From Armillaria gallica (Eukaryota > Basidiomycota > Agaricomycetes > Agaricales > Physalacriaceae): a stretch of DNA of 64,000 nt. The number at the start of each line of letters is the position of its first letter. The stretch's first letter is position 1. Both the position numbers and the translations under genes were made by a program. The notes under the pieces are model-generated. The model saw nothing but the letters and a program-made list of their open reading frames with translations. It was not told where the DNA came from and made no database searches. Positions 1 to 11,170 of this stretch are shown here, piece by piece. Location: assembly GCA_037576215.1 (NCBI GenBank), contig JBANDB010000003.1, forward strand, positions 1,488,001 to 1,552,000. Direction: 5' to 3'.

Positions 1-667
1 TGAATAACTCCAGGTCGCTGTACGAGATCCACTCAGTGATGTCGTTGGATTGTCCCCATGCTGGAAGTGCTAGCTTGGGAATTCTGTTTGCCTCCAATGA
101 AACCTGTGCTCTTGATTTTCGTTCATGCAGCATGCTCATGAATTCACTGCAGAGCTCTCGATTTAGATGGAAGCCGACATCACTATTCTCTGTTCTAATG
201 AGATGGACTCATGCTAGAAGCTGCTCCATACCGATAAGTATCTTCTGAAATCGCTTGTATTGTGCCAGGCTGAGGATATTCGACTTGTACAGGTTAATCC
301 GCATATGCTTCTTCAAGATGTCATAAGCGTCACTCATACGACGATGACCAATGCCATCCCTGTCAGCCTCTGCCAGCCTGAATAATGGTCCTGCGGTTGC
401 CCATATGAACTCAAAGTCCCTTTCTGTCTTGTCGTCACATTCCTTGGGTGAGAATGGATTTCCTGGTGGTTCTAGTTCAAGTAGGTCCTCCTCGAGTTGT
501 ACTAGACGAGACTGTCTGACCGTTTCGACTGTAGGCCCAGATATACCTGTCTGTGACCCTGTTTGAGCTTCGTTATCAGTAGTAAGGACAGTCGGAGATC
601 CTATGAAACGAGCTGAAATGGTTTCCTTGTGTTGCTGATCCGCTTCCATGAGAGATGACGAAGGCAT
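1..667 (-). pseudogene. Hypothetical protein gene, 3' end cut by the window edge, in-frame stop
   Basis: A minus-strand reading frame opens at an ATG at 665-667 and runs to a TGA at 209-211. The same frame then stays open to the window edge, so the TGA interrupts rather than ends the protein. The TGA lies where CGA (Arg) would keep the frame, the decay pattern seen in the transposons of this window. The N-terminal part is acidic and low in complexity; a more structured stretch with basic and hydrophobic residues follows. I recognise no domain. It could be a decayed host gene or a transposon-borne ORF; no terminal repeats were seen here. Confidence 0.4.
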
Positions 668-1160
668 TGCTTCGCTAGGATCAATGAGATTGAGAATAAG
701 TTGTGTGAATGGATCAATGATGCTATGATGTAAGTGAACTCCTTATCAAGGTAAAAGCCAATGTGTCCACCAATGTTGCGAATGAGAGTAAATCTGCGAA
801 GAAAAGGTTAGTATATCCGTAGATAGATAAATCTGTTACCTTCACTGATGTACTAGATAAGAGCTGAGGATGATAATAGAAGAAAGTTCAATCAGTTACC
901 GTGTAAGTGTTCACTTGAGCCTTTGATTCCGATTAACCTATAGAGGTTCGGCAATCCCTTAAGTTCACTTGTAAGTAAAGGCATAAAGGGGTTGTAATTC
1001 AAAGTGAGTATCTAGTACACTACTGCTCATATATATATACTTGTCACCGAAGACGCGAGAAGGTTCCATGGTATTCTAGTGGAAGAAGAGTAAAGGTGAC
1101 TCGAAGATATGAAAGGAGATAGTCATAGCGAAAGGAGATAATGGAGTCAACGGTACGTAG
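668..1160. other. Non-coding stretch, nothing recognised
   Basis: No open frame of note and no recognisable promoter elements. It contains a short TA-rich run near 1030 and otherwise mixed sequence between the divergent flank of the partial gene at 1-667 and the repeated gene family member at 1161-1830. Confidence 0.4.
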
Positions 1161-1830
1161 TCATATAGGTAATCCCATAACAGAGGCCTCAATATGAATG
1201 GTTGTCTCCCAGAATGGTGCTAGATCTTTTGTTTCAGCATCCTCTGCCCTTCTTCCAATTATGGCAGGCTCATATGCCACAACTGGATTGTCAAAGTAAG
1301 GTCTACTCTTCTGGAGAATGATGGTCAGGCTCACCCTGAGTGAAGCATCAAACTCCTGTCCCATGACAACCTTTGCTTCTTTCCACTGCTGTAACTTTAC
1401 CTTCTCTGGTGTCTCATCTCCCCCTACAGCCAAGTTCTTCCCAAAATGATAGCCCTGGCATACAGCATAGCTGGTCCAGTCTACATGTGCCTCTGTCTCC
1501 ATCTTGAGAATCTTCTAAATTGTGTATGCAAACTGATAGCTCTGTAAAGTGGCTCTGCACAGCAGTGTGTTACTCAAAATGGTCTGGAGGACCAAAAAGT
1601 CCTCAATGGTAATGGGTCTTGGGAGGGTCTTATCTTTTGGATCTGTTGCCAATCAGATGAAGAGGGCTGTCATTGAGCCTGTCTACTAAGAGGTACCCTC
1701 TCTGCCAGGCTCCCGAGGATTCCTTCATGGTCACCACCAGGTATTCATGCTCCTCAGCCAAGTGAGATTTACAGTATTCGACCTATTCAACATGCATGGG
1801 TCCAAGGCCTCACAGGAGAAAGGGGAAATT
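1161..1830 (-). pseudogene. Degenerate member of a repeated agaricomycete hypothetical family (copy a)
   Basis: Reading 1830 to 1161 on minus gives pieces of one protein in shifted frames: an N-terminal part with EHEYLVVTMKESSGAW and LLVDRLND, then a part ending at 1161 with TSYAVCQGYHFGKNLAVGG and KEAKVVMGQEFDASL. The copy at 59.3-59.85 kb supplies the joining segment, with an aromatic motif YRFAYTIW. From memory, a large unnamed agaricomycete family has this order (HEYLVVE-like start, then a Y-W/R-FA-T-W motif). The function is unknown to me. Frames are broken and few CpGs remain, so I call it a pseudogene. Confidence 0.5.
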
Positions 1831-3440
1831 ATACTTGAGGTCATTGAGAAGCTATGTGATGGTCATTGCACTACTGTGCAGGGAAGATGTACATGTCATT
1901 GATAGGATTGTTGGAGTTTTATGGCAGAGTGGTGAAGTAGAATATGATGCAGAATAGGTGGGAAAAGCACTGGAAGAGAATCCTCTTTCTGTCATCGTTG
2001 AGGTTCAAGTAAGACCACTGCATAGTCTGAGATAACTGAGTACATGTTCATCACAGATTGAAAGGAAAAATGACCACAAAGTAATCTGCACATAGCATGG
2101 CAACAAGGGAGCATCAGCACACTTGAAAACAAACAGGCCTTCAGTAGACAAATTCCTCAAAGAGGAAGTTTTTGGTAACAAAACTATCAAGAGGAGGCTA
2201 CAGATCGGTAGATGCACTTGCCTTATTGGTGAAAAACATTGGCGTTATCTCTACTGTAAGGAGCTCAATCATATCCTTCCAGTAGTCATCCTGTACCACA
2301 TTTGTATTGTCTTATGAGGCATCAAAGATGATCAACAAGCATTCAACTGGCAACAGAATGAGAACTACTCACAGGATGTACCTGAGCCATCATTGGGATC
2401 CAAGGTTTAGCAAATGAAATACATCATCATCTCAGCCAACAACATCATTAAAGTGGACTTGCTGGAAGAATTCAGTTGTCTGGAGATGATTTCTATATTG
2501 GCTATATGCATAACTGGCAAATATGTTAGTATCAGTTAGACAAAATGAATTTAGGAATGGAAATACCCACCCCCCTGCTCAGGTAAGCACAATGATGAAT
2601 TCCCTGCAAATTGGAATCCATAGGCTTTTACGCTGGCAGGTGCAGCAGTCTGTGTCCATGTCCAACATTGAGCTTCAAAGGTCAAGTCTCTAGCTGAAAT
2701 AGATCAGTGTGTAGAATTATTGGGAAGAAGGACACCTCTAACTCATAGATGCCATAATGCAGGCAAGCTCAAGGATTTCTAGTGTCATACAGTGAGCCCA
2801 AGGACAAATTGTTAGAGTACAGTTTGAGAAGCCAGTCTAAGATAACAACTGAGAGGTAAGGCAGGAACACTGAGTAGGTGGTCTGAAGGTAACCCTTGAT
2901 GATTTCATCTTTGAAATCATTGGTACTTGTTGACAGGTCGCCCATCCGGGATAGGTAGTAAGGATATTGTGGGTGGTAGACTGATAAAATAGTAGGATTC
3001 GACACATGAGTGAGTGCAACATTGGTTTCACATAGTTGTAGTCTTTCATGAGTGCTTACATATGTATCACCTTGAGTTTTAGTCTTTCCAAAGTAGTTGA
3101 GTCAAGAACCACAAAACATGTGTTGAAAGAAAAATGTTTTGATGTGGTGAAGTGCTGGAATTATCATCATGGTTCTTTTCAAGCAGTAATTATGCAAGTA
3201 TGCACTGCAGAACTAAAATATTACTCTGAATTTCTGTAAAGACAGAGGCTATTCCTAGTTCTTGAAGTGGGTATTATCTCTTTCATAGTGAACGGCTGGA
3301 ACAGTGCTGTTATGTTGCAAAACCTAGATGCATATCACTTGAGGTTTCCTGTTTGGGGTCAAGCATGAAGCCAACACAATGAAGATGCATTGCCAATACC
3401 AAAGTATCTGTTCAAGTTTAAAATGTGGCTGTCATTAGAC
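1190..3440 (+). repeat. Large dispersed repeat, copy 1 (partner at 59240-61660)
   Basis: Long stretches match the 59.2-61.7 kb region in the same orientation and order, for example the phrases at 1500-1990 and 59520-60010, and 2770-3050 and 60890-61200. Differences are dominated by transitions plus small indels; the partner also carries a solo LTR that is absent here. The repeat includes gene-family copy a at its left end and the 3146-3440 block at its right end. Apart from those, the 1830-3140 interior holds only short broken frames. Confidence 0.8.
3146..3440 (+). repeat. Three-copy block, copy 1 (also 28277-28620 and 61350-61660)
   Basis: Shared phrases such as CTAGATGCATAT and GTGGGTATTA occur in the same order in all three copies. 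The 28-kb copy has CpG at many sites where this copy and the 61-kb copy have TG or CA, so copies 1 and 3 look older or more heavily deaminated. No coding frame is shared by all three. Confidence 0.75.
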
Positions 3441-3964
3441 CTGTGACTGATCCCCTTGTAAGGCTGGGAAACTAGGTGTAAACCAAAGATATGTTTCCTG
3501 GCGAATTCTTTTGAATGCAAGAGGGGCTTCAATGATTCTGACAGACATGTGCTGGATTAATTGAAATGAATGAAATAGTAATTGTGATTTAACGGTTAGG
3601 AAGATGTTAGGCAATGGTTTCCAGATACTGAATTGTATATAAAACTCCTGGTGATAGAACCCTAGGTGGTGCTAGGCAGCAGCTATGCTTGGAGGGTAAA
3701 TGCAAATGTATTGGTAGACCTGGCTAAAGATGGGGGAAAAAATCCCCCCCTCTGTCTAATTTACAGCTACTTATATACTACTAGAGAACAATGAGTTTCC
3801 ATACTTGGGGAACAATAGGTAGGAACAATGGGAGTACAGAACAATGAGATCAGATGATAGAACAATGGAATCACAGAACAATAGAACAATAGGAGAGGAC
3901 AATGATCCATATTTGATGATCAAAAGATCATGATGAGACACTTTAGCTATATGAATCTGGATTC
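3441..3964. other. Non-coding stretch with a short AACAAT-rich tract
   Basis: No gene recognised. Between about 3788 and 3903 the hexamer AACAAT occurs repeatedly at irregular short spacing (near 3788, 3810, 3824, 3841, 3862, 3878 and later), like a decayed simple repeat. Confidence 0.4.
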
Positions 3965-4094
3965 TTATTGTGATCTGATGCTGAGATCTTGGATAGGAGT
4001 CTGGAGAGGATGTTCTCTTCTTCCTGTATGCTGTCTTGAAGCATAGCAAAATGTGAGATAGAGCTCACATTGGTGCACAGCCTGTACTGGATGT

Positions 4095-4262
4095 GCACAC
4101 CCTACAATGAGCAAGTGTTGATGTAGGGGATCTGTAAAGCTGACTTTTAATTCATAGGCGACATAGTTAGGCATTTGCTGAGGCCCAAAAAGGCCGTTCG
4201 AGTCATTGCCATATTGGGCTTTGGTGGTGATCACACCAATCTTGATGTGCTTGACATGACTT
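4095..4262 (-). repeat. Left arm of a ~150-bp inverted repeat (partner 14540-14690)
   Basis: The reverse complement of this interval matches 14540-14690 closely, including an open frame with MPNYVAYELKVSF and DPLHQHLLIVG here against MPNYVAYEFKVSF and GPLHQHLLVVG there. The arms enclose two truncated genes that point inward. They may be terminal inverted repeats of a composite element, or an inverted duplication of one upstream region. Confidence 0.7.
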
Positions 4263-4266
4263 TGCT

Positions 4267-4854
4267 TTGTACATTTTGTTAGCCATGATCCAGCAATTGA
4301 ATTCATTACCAGACAAATCTCTTTGCTCTACACATGTCTTTTATACTCCCAATTCATCCTCAGTAGCACCAACAGCTGCCAGCTCATCAACCCAGTTTAT
4401 CCTCAATCCAAAGCCCAAGAAGGCAGCTGCATTGAAATCTGTAGCTGCAAAGCCAAGGAAGAGACAGAAAGAGCACAACCCAGTAGCCTTATTTTCAGTC
4501 TCCACCCCCAGTATCTCCTAGAATCCTAGTACTCTTGCTATTCCAGCCTTTGGGTTGCAGACACCTGAAACTCCCTCACACCAAATTCCTGTACTAATTT
4601 TTGATGGCAGTTATGCCATGCCTGACGTGTCTTGCTCACTTCTCTTTTCTGCTGACACTTTACCACCACATCCAATGGAAACTCCAATGCTCTCTCTTGT
4701 TACTCATGCTGTAGACCATGTCTCTTCTGAACTGCCCAGTCCTCTTTCTCCTTTTTTCTCTATGCTCAAGCTTCCTAATGATGGACTATCATTGCATACA
4801 GTCAATAATTACTCACCTTCTGATGGTGTTCTCAATGATCCAACCGTTCTTGCA
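4267..4854 (+). pseudogene. 5' part of a DUF6589-like gene, split by Ty3 element 1
   Basis: An open frame from 4267 runs rightward with an in-frame TAG at 4519-4521 and continues to the boundary of element 1 at 4854. Joining across one copy of the TTGCA target site leads into 12948 onward, where a fragment resembling the N-terminal part of DUF6589-domain proteins begins. This first exon is rich in Ser, Pro and Ala with a short basic KPRKRQKE stretch, possibly nuclear. It is dead: a stop codon, a transposon in the middle and loss of the 3' half. Confidence 0.45.
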
Positions 4855-5111
4855 TGTAACCATGCTCTGTGTCAGAGCGAGACCACTGCAAGCGATCACA
4901 TGAGAAGTATGAGGAACAATATATATTGTCCAAAGCAGAAGAAGGATAGTCGACTATCTAGTGAGGTGAAAGGGAGGAAGATGGTGGTAAGAGGTGAAGG
5001 TAGGAACGTAACAAACATGTTCATATATGTGAGTACATGATGTCGAATGAACTACAATGCAATCAGAGTGATCTGATGAGTAAGTGATGTGTAGTAAGTG
5101 GCATGCTTACA
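4855..5111 (-). repeat. 3' LTR of Ty3 element 1
   Basis: Direct copy of 12686-12942 with TG...CA ends. The two LTRs are the same length and differ mainly by transitions, many at CpG, as at 4875-4880 (cag agcgag here against gag agtgag in the partner). Confidence 0.92.
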
Positions 5112-5196
5112 CTCTCCCCAAGTCTAGAAAAGAGTCCAGTCCAGTGAAAGAAAGAAAGAGAGAAGAAAAAAAAAAAAAAAGTAAAAGGAATCAGCA

Positions 5197-6167
5197 TCAA
5201 CCTGCAGGTGTGTCAAAATCCAGTGGGAAAAAGCTACTGCACAAACTATTCTGACCCATTTTCCTTCTGCCAAACATCAAGGGCTTCACAGTCGTCAAGT
5301 GAGCTACCAGTGATCCAATGGTCATGTTCCAGTCCATATCCTGTCGAATGTACAAGGTACTGATGGCTGTGACCTCTGCATCGTTGGTCAATGATCCTGT
5401 TGATGTGAAATTCCTTGATGCTGTCATTAGTGACAATGGGGCCAGGTGGTTGATGTTCACACAAAGGGAAAAGTACAGAGTTGTTGTTGTTGAAGGGTTT
5501 CAATTCCAAGGCATGGAAAGTCAGGAAGACATTAGGGGCATTCGGCATCTCTATAGTATAAGAGGATAGAGTAGAGTTAGCACATATCACCACATATGGG
5601 TGGTTGAAGTGTGGCATGAACTTAGTGACACAGTTTTTGTCTCTGGCTTTGAAGTCTCGGCATTGATGGAAGATGTTGAGCATGACCTTGTTGCCTACGT
5701 TGAACTTGATCTCTTTGCCACGGTGTTTGTTCATGTGGTGAGCTTGGTTGACTTTTGCCTTGAGGAGGTTGTTGTGAGCTTGAGCTATGTTATTGGCAAG
5801 TCGTTCAATGATCTTGGCAGCATCCAGCATGGCTTCCAAATTGTCTATGAGGTTAGCCAGGAGAAAAGGTGGAAGTATCCTTGGAGATCTGCCCATGCGT
5901 AGCTGGAAACATGAGAAGCTGGTAGATGCATTGACTGTGTTCATGATGTTGAAACGAATCATGGGCATGGCTCAGACTCAGTCTTTTTGGTTCCATCTGA
6001 CATGGTATTGTACAGCTTGGTTTACCATTTTGTTGGAACATTCAGATGCGCTGTCTGTTTTGGGGAAGAAAGGTTGAGGTGTACTCCAGTGAGTTTATAT
6101 AGTGCATGCCAGAATTTTGAAATGAAGAGCTTGTCTCTGTCAGAAACAATGTCAGCATCTAATCCAT
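5197..6167 (-). pseudogene. Element 1 pol: integrase catalytic C-part, C-terminal domain and chromodomain
   Basis: Minus-strand frames show integrase core residues DADIVSDRDKLF, then, after a frameshift near 6060, a stretch with TDSASECSNKMVNQAV holding the catalytic Glu region. The C-terminal domain follows with VGNKVMLN and AKFMPHF-like KFMPHFNHPY, then FHALELKPF. The chromodomain has QYLVHSTGYG, EHDHWITGSSL and DDCEALDVW. Chromodomains direct integration to marked chromatin in this clade. The N-terminal half of the integrase lies at 7939-8520; the 1.77-kb repeat separates them. Confidence 0.88.
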
Positions 6168-7938
6168 TGACACGCTTGAAAAGTGTTCTGTAATTTCATG
6201 AAATGTATCAATAGATACATTTTATAAGACCTAGATACCAAAGCAATGAGATATACCTTAGAGCGCAATGTACTAAGTGCAGACAATGAAGTTCCTTGAG
6301 TGATGCTTGGTGGAGCACAAGGCTTAACTGCAGAGTGATACCATAAGGGTCACACTAAGTCTAAAGCCCCAGCACTTGACACTGAGTACACTGACAATGC
6401 ACGGAAGATGCGTGCTAAGAATGGAACCAGTGAAGCTCAGGAGATAATTGATACTTCATGCAACCTTGATCTATGACGCACGAGGCACTGCCATGCAGGA
6501 GACTAGCACTCTAGACCTCAGAATGTTTAGAATTGAAGTAAGACTGATGTCTCTGACTTTGGCCGATGTGCACAAGGCCTAGACTAGATGCTGGTGGTCC
6601 TAGAAGACCATGGAAATCACTAGAAGATATTATTACCATAAATAAGAGTTGCGGGGTAGGCTACAACTCCGAGGAAATACTAGGCGACGTCAGTATGCGC
6701 AGATAGCACAGTTAACCGATGTCGCGCAGCTGAGAGACAAGGATCTGGCCCCGAGCCAGAGCTCTGAGTAAGCGCCAAGCAATGGCGTGATTATGGCAAC
6801 ATGCCTGGGACTCAGGAAAGGAAGTTCCGCCAGCCAAGAGTTACTATTTAAGGTTGTATTAATATGTAGAGCGCATAGTATAAATACTGTAGTGTAGTAA
6901 TAGTGTACAAGTTTCGGACCCCCGTTGTAGTTGCGCGCAAGCCTCCAGCTTGACGCCCTAGCAGCAGGATTAGTTTGTAACTTCGAGCGAGAGAATAAAC
7001 CTAGAATTGATATCATACCGAGTGAATTGAGTTGCACGCGAGGCATAGAAAGCTTAGTGGGGGACTTGCCTAGCGGGGACTTGTGTATGGTTTGAGTGAT
7101 TGGTTGACTGCACTCTACCCTGAGAATAAGAGATATTGTGTCATTGCGGACGCGCTCTTGAGTTTTGAGGGTTTCTTGTAACGTGCGGTGCTACAGGCGG
7201 CACAGGTTCAAACCCTGTGGTCTGGTTAGCACGCGCTTAGTTGGGTATACCATTCCGCAAGTGGCAGAGGTTCAAACCCTTTGGCTTGTTGGACAGCGTT
7301 TCTTGGGTGCGAGATACTACAGGCAGCAGAGGTTCAAACCCTGTGGTCTAATTAGTACATGCTTGAGGGTTCTCATTTCTGCAAGCGGCAGAGGTTCAAA
7401 CCCTTTGGCTTGTCAGACAGGGTTTAGTTGGTTATTGTGTCTCTGGATTGGCATAGGTTCAAACCCTGTGGGTCTACAATCAGTTTTGGAAGCTTGAGCA
7501 CATAGGTTCAAATCCTGTGGCTTGAGTGGACATTTTGTGAAGGGTTTCTGCTTAGAGCGCAAGCTTTGAGTCATGTTTAGAGTGTGTTTAGGTTGTTGTG
7601 GTTACCTGTGTGTGATGCGCATGACTTATTGAGGGTTTTGTGGGTGTGTGGCAATGTATCGTGTATTGTAGTACACCTTGCCTTGAGGCCCGGTGACATT
7701 GGTCGCCCCTCTTGTTATAAAAGCCTTTGGACTTAGAGAGATCTAGATACATAATGTGCGCTATTGTTATACATGTGTATCATATATTCTGAGAGTTTAG
7801 TTGTCTTGCTTCAATCTGCTTCTATCACATAATATCCCCCCAAGAACTTGAGGGTTTGTGTGTATAGTGTTGGGTGTGAGTGTGATCAGTGTCTTTGACA
7901 CTGCTGCATTTCTAGCCTGCATGCACAGAGTCTCTTCA
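6168..7938 (-). mobile_element. Nested 1.77-kb repeat with TG...CA ends (long solo LTR or non-autonomous LTR element)
   Basis: It interrupts the integrase exactly at a Cys-Lys-Asn-Gly stretch: both flanks carry ATGG (AATGG if the last base is excluded), and removing the repeat plus one target copy restores the frame. The ends are TGACAC and CTTCA on plus. A second copy ends at 40761. Inside are TATA-like and AATAAA-like signals (near 6993 and 7720), an array of T-arm-like hairpins (7205-7520) and no protease or reverse transcriptase. The long minus ORF at 6690-7046 looks like chance. Confidence 0.8.
7200..7525 (+). repeat. Tandem array of six T-arm/B-box-like hairpins, ~62-bp period
   Basis: The motif GGTTCAAACCC (last unit GGTTCAAATCC) starts at about 7205, 7269, 7331, 7393, 7456 and 7505. 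It fits the B-box/T-arm consensus GGTTCRANNCC. The first unit has a perfect six-pair stem around TTCAAAC; other units keep pairing through A-T and G-T pairs. The second copy of the host repeat has four units. No A-box or full tRNA fold was seen around the units. Confidence 0.7.
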
Positions 7939-8520
7939 CCATTTTTGCAGTACCAATTTTCAAAGAATATTGTTGCCAATTTCTCTGCAGTGATGTCTGT
8001 CCTAGTGGGAATTAACCTGATATCTGAACCCAGGTGGTCTGTGATTGTTAGTAGGCAGTTAAAACCCTCGTCTTCTGGGAGAGGTCCAATGAAATCCATG
8101 GCGATGCTATTTCCACATTCATCTGGCATAGGTAATGGGTGTAAGGGACCGGCAGGTTTGGTTGTGCTTGATTTGTTCTGCTGGCAAGGTATGCATCTGG
8201 GTATGAACAATTGTTCTAGATCTCTTCTCATGTTCAGCCAGTAGAAAGAGTCTCGTAATGTTGCATAAGATCTATCCACTCTGAAATGTCTGAGAGTTTT
8301 GTGTGCAATGTGAAAGAATCGAGCCTACCTGTGGGATGAGTAAATGATCACTGATATACCAAAGTCCATTTATTTCTTTTACTTCTGGCAGTGTTGATTC
8401 TCCAGAAATAAACTTGTTGCAAAATTCATTGTGTTGGTAGCCAGCTTTAATTGTGTCCAGCATCTTATTATCAGATGAGATAGAAATTGTGGTGTTGATC
8501 AAATTGGAGGTATTCATCAT
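7939..8520 (-). pseudogene. Element 1 pol: integrase N-terminal zinc domain and first part of catalytic core
   Basis: Minus-strand frames give an integrase N-terminal part with RSYATLRDSFYWLNMRRDL and CIPCQQNKS, matching the HHCC-type region of Ty3 integrases, then IAMDFIGPLP carrying the first catalytic Asp and LLTITDHLGSDIRLIPT. The frame meets the inserted 1.77-kb repeat after ENWYCKNG. The upstream linker (8272-8520) is in a neighbouring frame, so a frameshift is present near 8280. Confidence 0.85.
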
Positions 8521-8532
8521 GAGCCATTCTTT

Positions 8533-9989
8533 TCATGACGATATTTCTTCTGGGTCTGAGTCTGTCACAGGGCTCTTGTCTGGGGGTAGTTGTGATAGGG
8601 CATCTGCGACGCAATTGTCTTCTCCATGGATGTAGCTAACTGTCATTTTGAACTGGGACATGACTTCTAGCCAGCAAGCTTGTCTCTGGGATAGGTCCTT
8701 CTGTCCTTCAAAGTTTTCTAGCATGCGATGGTCCATGAATACTTTGATGTGTGAGCTGAGGAAATCAGAACACCATTTCTTTAGTCTGTGTATGATGGCT
8801 AGGAGTTCTTTTTCATGTACAGGGTAGGCCAATTGGGTGCTGGTGAGTTTCATCAAATCATAGGCCACCGGTTTCGTTGTCTCCCAAGTGGGTCCCCAGG
8901 AGAGGACGGCACCAGTATGGAAATCACTGGCATCGCACATTAGGAAGATCTTATTATCGCCTGGATTTGTGTGGTCAATGACCATTAAACAAGCACTTTT
9001 CAATACAAGGTCTTTGATGCCATTGAAGGCTGTTTGATGAGCTGTTGTCCATTCTGGAAACTTTTTCTCTGCAATGTCAGTGGTCAAGGGTGAGAGTATC
9101 TGAGTATGATCCACTAGGTTTAGCAGAAAGGACATGAGGTATCTCGTCAGACCCAGGAACTGTCATACATGAGAGGCCGTCAAAGGTTGAGGCGACTCTT
9201 TTATATGGCTCACTTTGGATTCATCAACCTCAATACCTCATTGCAAGATGCGGTGTCCTAAAAAACTCAATTCTAGGAGGAAAAACTCGGATTTCTTTGG
9301 GTTGCAGTATGGAGCGTCTGCACGGAGTGCATCAAGGACTTGACATACATGAAGCATGTGTTCTTCTACGGAGTTAGACCATATAATTATGTTGTCCAGG
9401 TAAATGTGACAGATCTTGCCTATAAGGTATCATAATGCATGTTTAACACAATGCTGGTGTATTGCTGGCACATTCTTCATGCCTTGTGGCATGACTAGCC
9501 ATTCATAGAGTCTGAAAGGAGTATTCACCACAGTGTAAGGAATACTTGCTTCATCCATCCTGGTATGGAAAAAACTATCTGTCATATCCAGTTTGCTCCA
9601 AATTTTGCCTCATCCTGCATCTGCTAGGATATCATCAATGCAAGGTAGTGGGTAACGATCTGAGATCATATTTGCATTGAGAGCTCTGAAGTCATTTACC
9701 CATCAGGATAGTATGATCTTGTCTGTTTTCAGGATCAGGAATGAAGGCGATGAGTATGGGGAAGAGGATGGGCATATATGACTGGCATCAATGTTCTTCT
9801 CGATAAATGTCTGCCATGTCTTGCGAAATTTATGTGGGCATAAATAAGACCTAGATGTGATAATCTTATCTGCATTCTTCAGTTTAATCTTGCATGTAGT
9901 GTGTGTTGGTAATGTCGCTGCATGTGGTAATGGTTGGAATACATCTTTATATTTTTCCTTAATCTTATCATGCAAGGCTTTTAGACACT
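8533..9989 (-). pseudogene. Element 1 pol: reverse transcriptase and RNase H
   Basis: RNase H is open at 8533-9135 with FLMCDASDFHTGAVL, VHEKELLAIIHRLKKW and CVADALSQLPP. Upstream, the reverse transcriptase is readable but crossed by several in-frame stops, mostly TGA at expected Arg positions, for example before YLIGKICHIY. The catalytic box reads YLDN at about 9391-9402 where YLDD is required. The change is G to A at a CpG spanning the two codons. The enzyme would be inactive. The MITE at 9990-10252 cuts the N-terminal linker. Confidence 0.88.
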
Positions 9990-10252
9990 CACTGTATGGA
10001 GAATTCAATATTTTAGCTTAAAATATTGAATTCTATAACTATTTATTGTTTCAATATATTGGACTAAAATATTGAGATAATATTTTTAACATAATTGTGA
10101 TATTTGGAAATTTTCCAATATTTTTTCAATAAACAAGAATATTGAAATAATATTGAATATAATCTTTTGATATTCTAGCTTAGATATTGGAAAAAATAAA
10201 TAGTTATACAATTCAATATTTTAAGCTAAAATATTGGATTCTCCATGCAGTG
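9990..10252. mobile_element. CACTG-type MITE, 263 bp (copy 1)
   Basis: It starts CACTGTATGGAGAAT and ends with the complement of CACTGCATGGAGAAT. It is AT-rich inside and flanked by the 3-bp duplication ACT (9987-9989 and 10253-10255). CACTR ends with 3-bp targets are the hallmark of CACTA/CMC elements. It has no coding capacity. It sits inside pol of element 1 and so is younger than that insertion. A related MITE is at 21757-22021. Confidence 0.88.
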
Positions 10253-11170
10253 ACTCTAAGAAAGCTAAGTGTTCAATATTCATGTGAAGTGAAGCTATTA
10301 TATCAGAATTACACAATGTTTCGTATGTGGGGTCAATTAAAACAGCTAAGGACATATTGTCTAATGATAGGTGATAGAAGGGCAATGCTTGGGAATCAAT
10401 GTGGTTGCTCCTCACCTTCTAAGTTCAAATAGCAGCAAAGGGTATGGGATCTGGGTGAGGGACCAGTGTCTGACAATGGTACGGGAATGATGATCTGTTT
10501 TAAGGAAGAGAAGACCAAGTATTATGTCTGAACATAAGCCAGGTGTGATTATAGCATGTACAGTGCGGAAAGACCATGTGTTGGAAATGTCGTGTGGTTT
10601 AAGTTTAGCCCATTTTGTCAATCTGCAAGTGGGAGAAGGGGAGTCAGATACAGCAACCCCAATATCTATAAGTTCAGGTAGCAGGCAATGTTTCAGGTTC
10701 AGGCGATCTATAAGTTGTGGGTGAATAAATACCAGGTGGGCACCATCATCTACTAAAGCAGTCACATTAGCACAGGCATTACTGGTACCAGAATTACAGT
10801 CATTGACTGTGCAGTTCCATAGGAGATGCGGAACTGCAAATGGCACAGGTGAACATTTATTCACAGCATCAGAGTCAATGGACAAGTTGGCATCTGCCTC
10901 AGTTCCATCCGTGTTGGCAGCATTGAGTACTGCAGTCTTGTTTGCAGGTACCACAGCTGCTATGGGCCAGGTGGTGGTGTCAAGAACCTGTATGGCAGCT
11001 GCAGGGGTAGGCTGTGGTACTGGGGCAGGTGCAGCTGTTGTGTTGTTCATGACAACAGCAATAGTGAACAGGGGAATGCCTTTTGCCTTGTCAGCATGGC
11101 GACAGATGACCCATTTGGGTGTACAGCATTCATAGCCTTCTGCAGGTGGCAGGTGTCCTTTACACTTCAT
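10253..11170 (-). pseudogene. Element 1 aspartic protease region and nucleocapsid end
   Basis: The frame 11170 to 10412 holds a Cys/His-poor remnant of the nucleocapsid (MKCKGHLPPAEGYECC) followed by a retropepsin-like domain: TALVDDGAHLVFIHPQLI with DDG at the active-site position where DSG or DTG is usual, and IITPGLCSDIILGLLFL near the end. Some basidiomycete Ty3 proteases are known to me with a replaced third residue, so DDG may be native. It continues past 10412 in another frame to the MITE. Confidence 0.7.

Noticed and set aside
6690..7046. Minus ORF of 118 residues in the 1.77-kb repeat
   Set aside because: The second repeat copy does not keep this frame and no domain is visible.
7200..7525. 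Tandem true tRNA genes
   Set aside because: Only the T-arm/B-box part repeats; no acceptor, D or anticodon arms surround it.
7200..7525. CRISPR-like array because of regular spacing
   Set aside because: Eukaryotic context, short degenerate repeat of about 11-20 bp, similar spacers, and location inside a transposable repeat.
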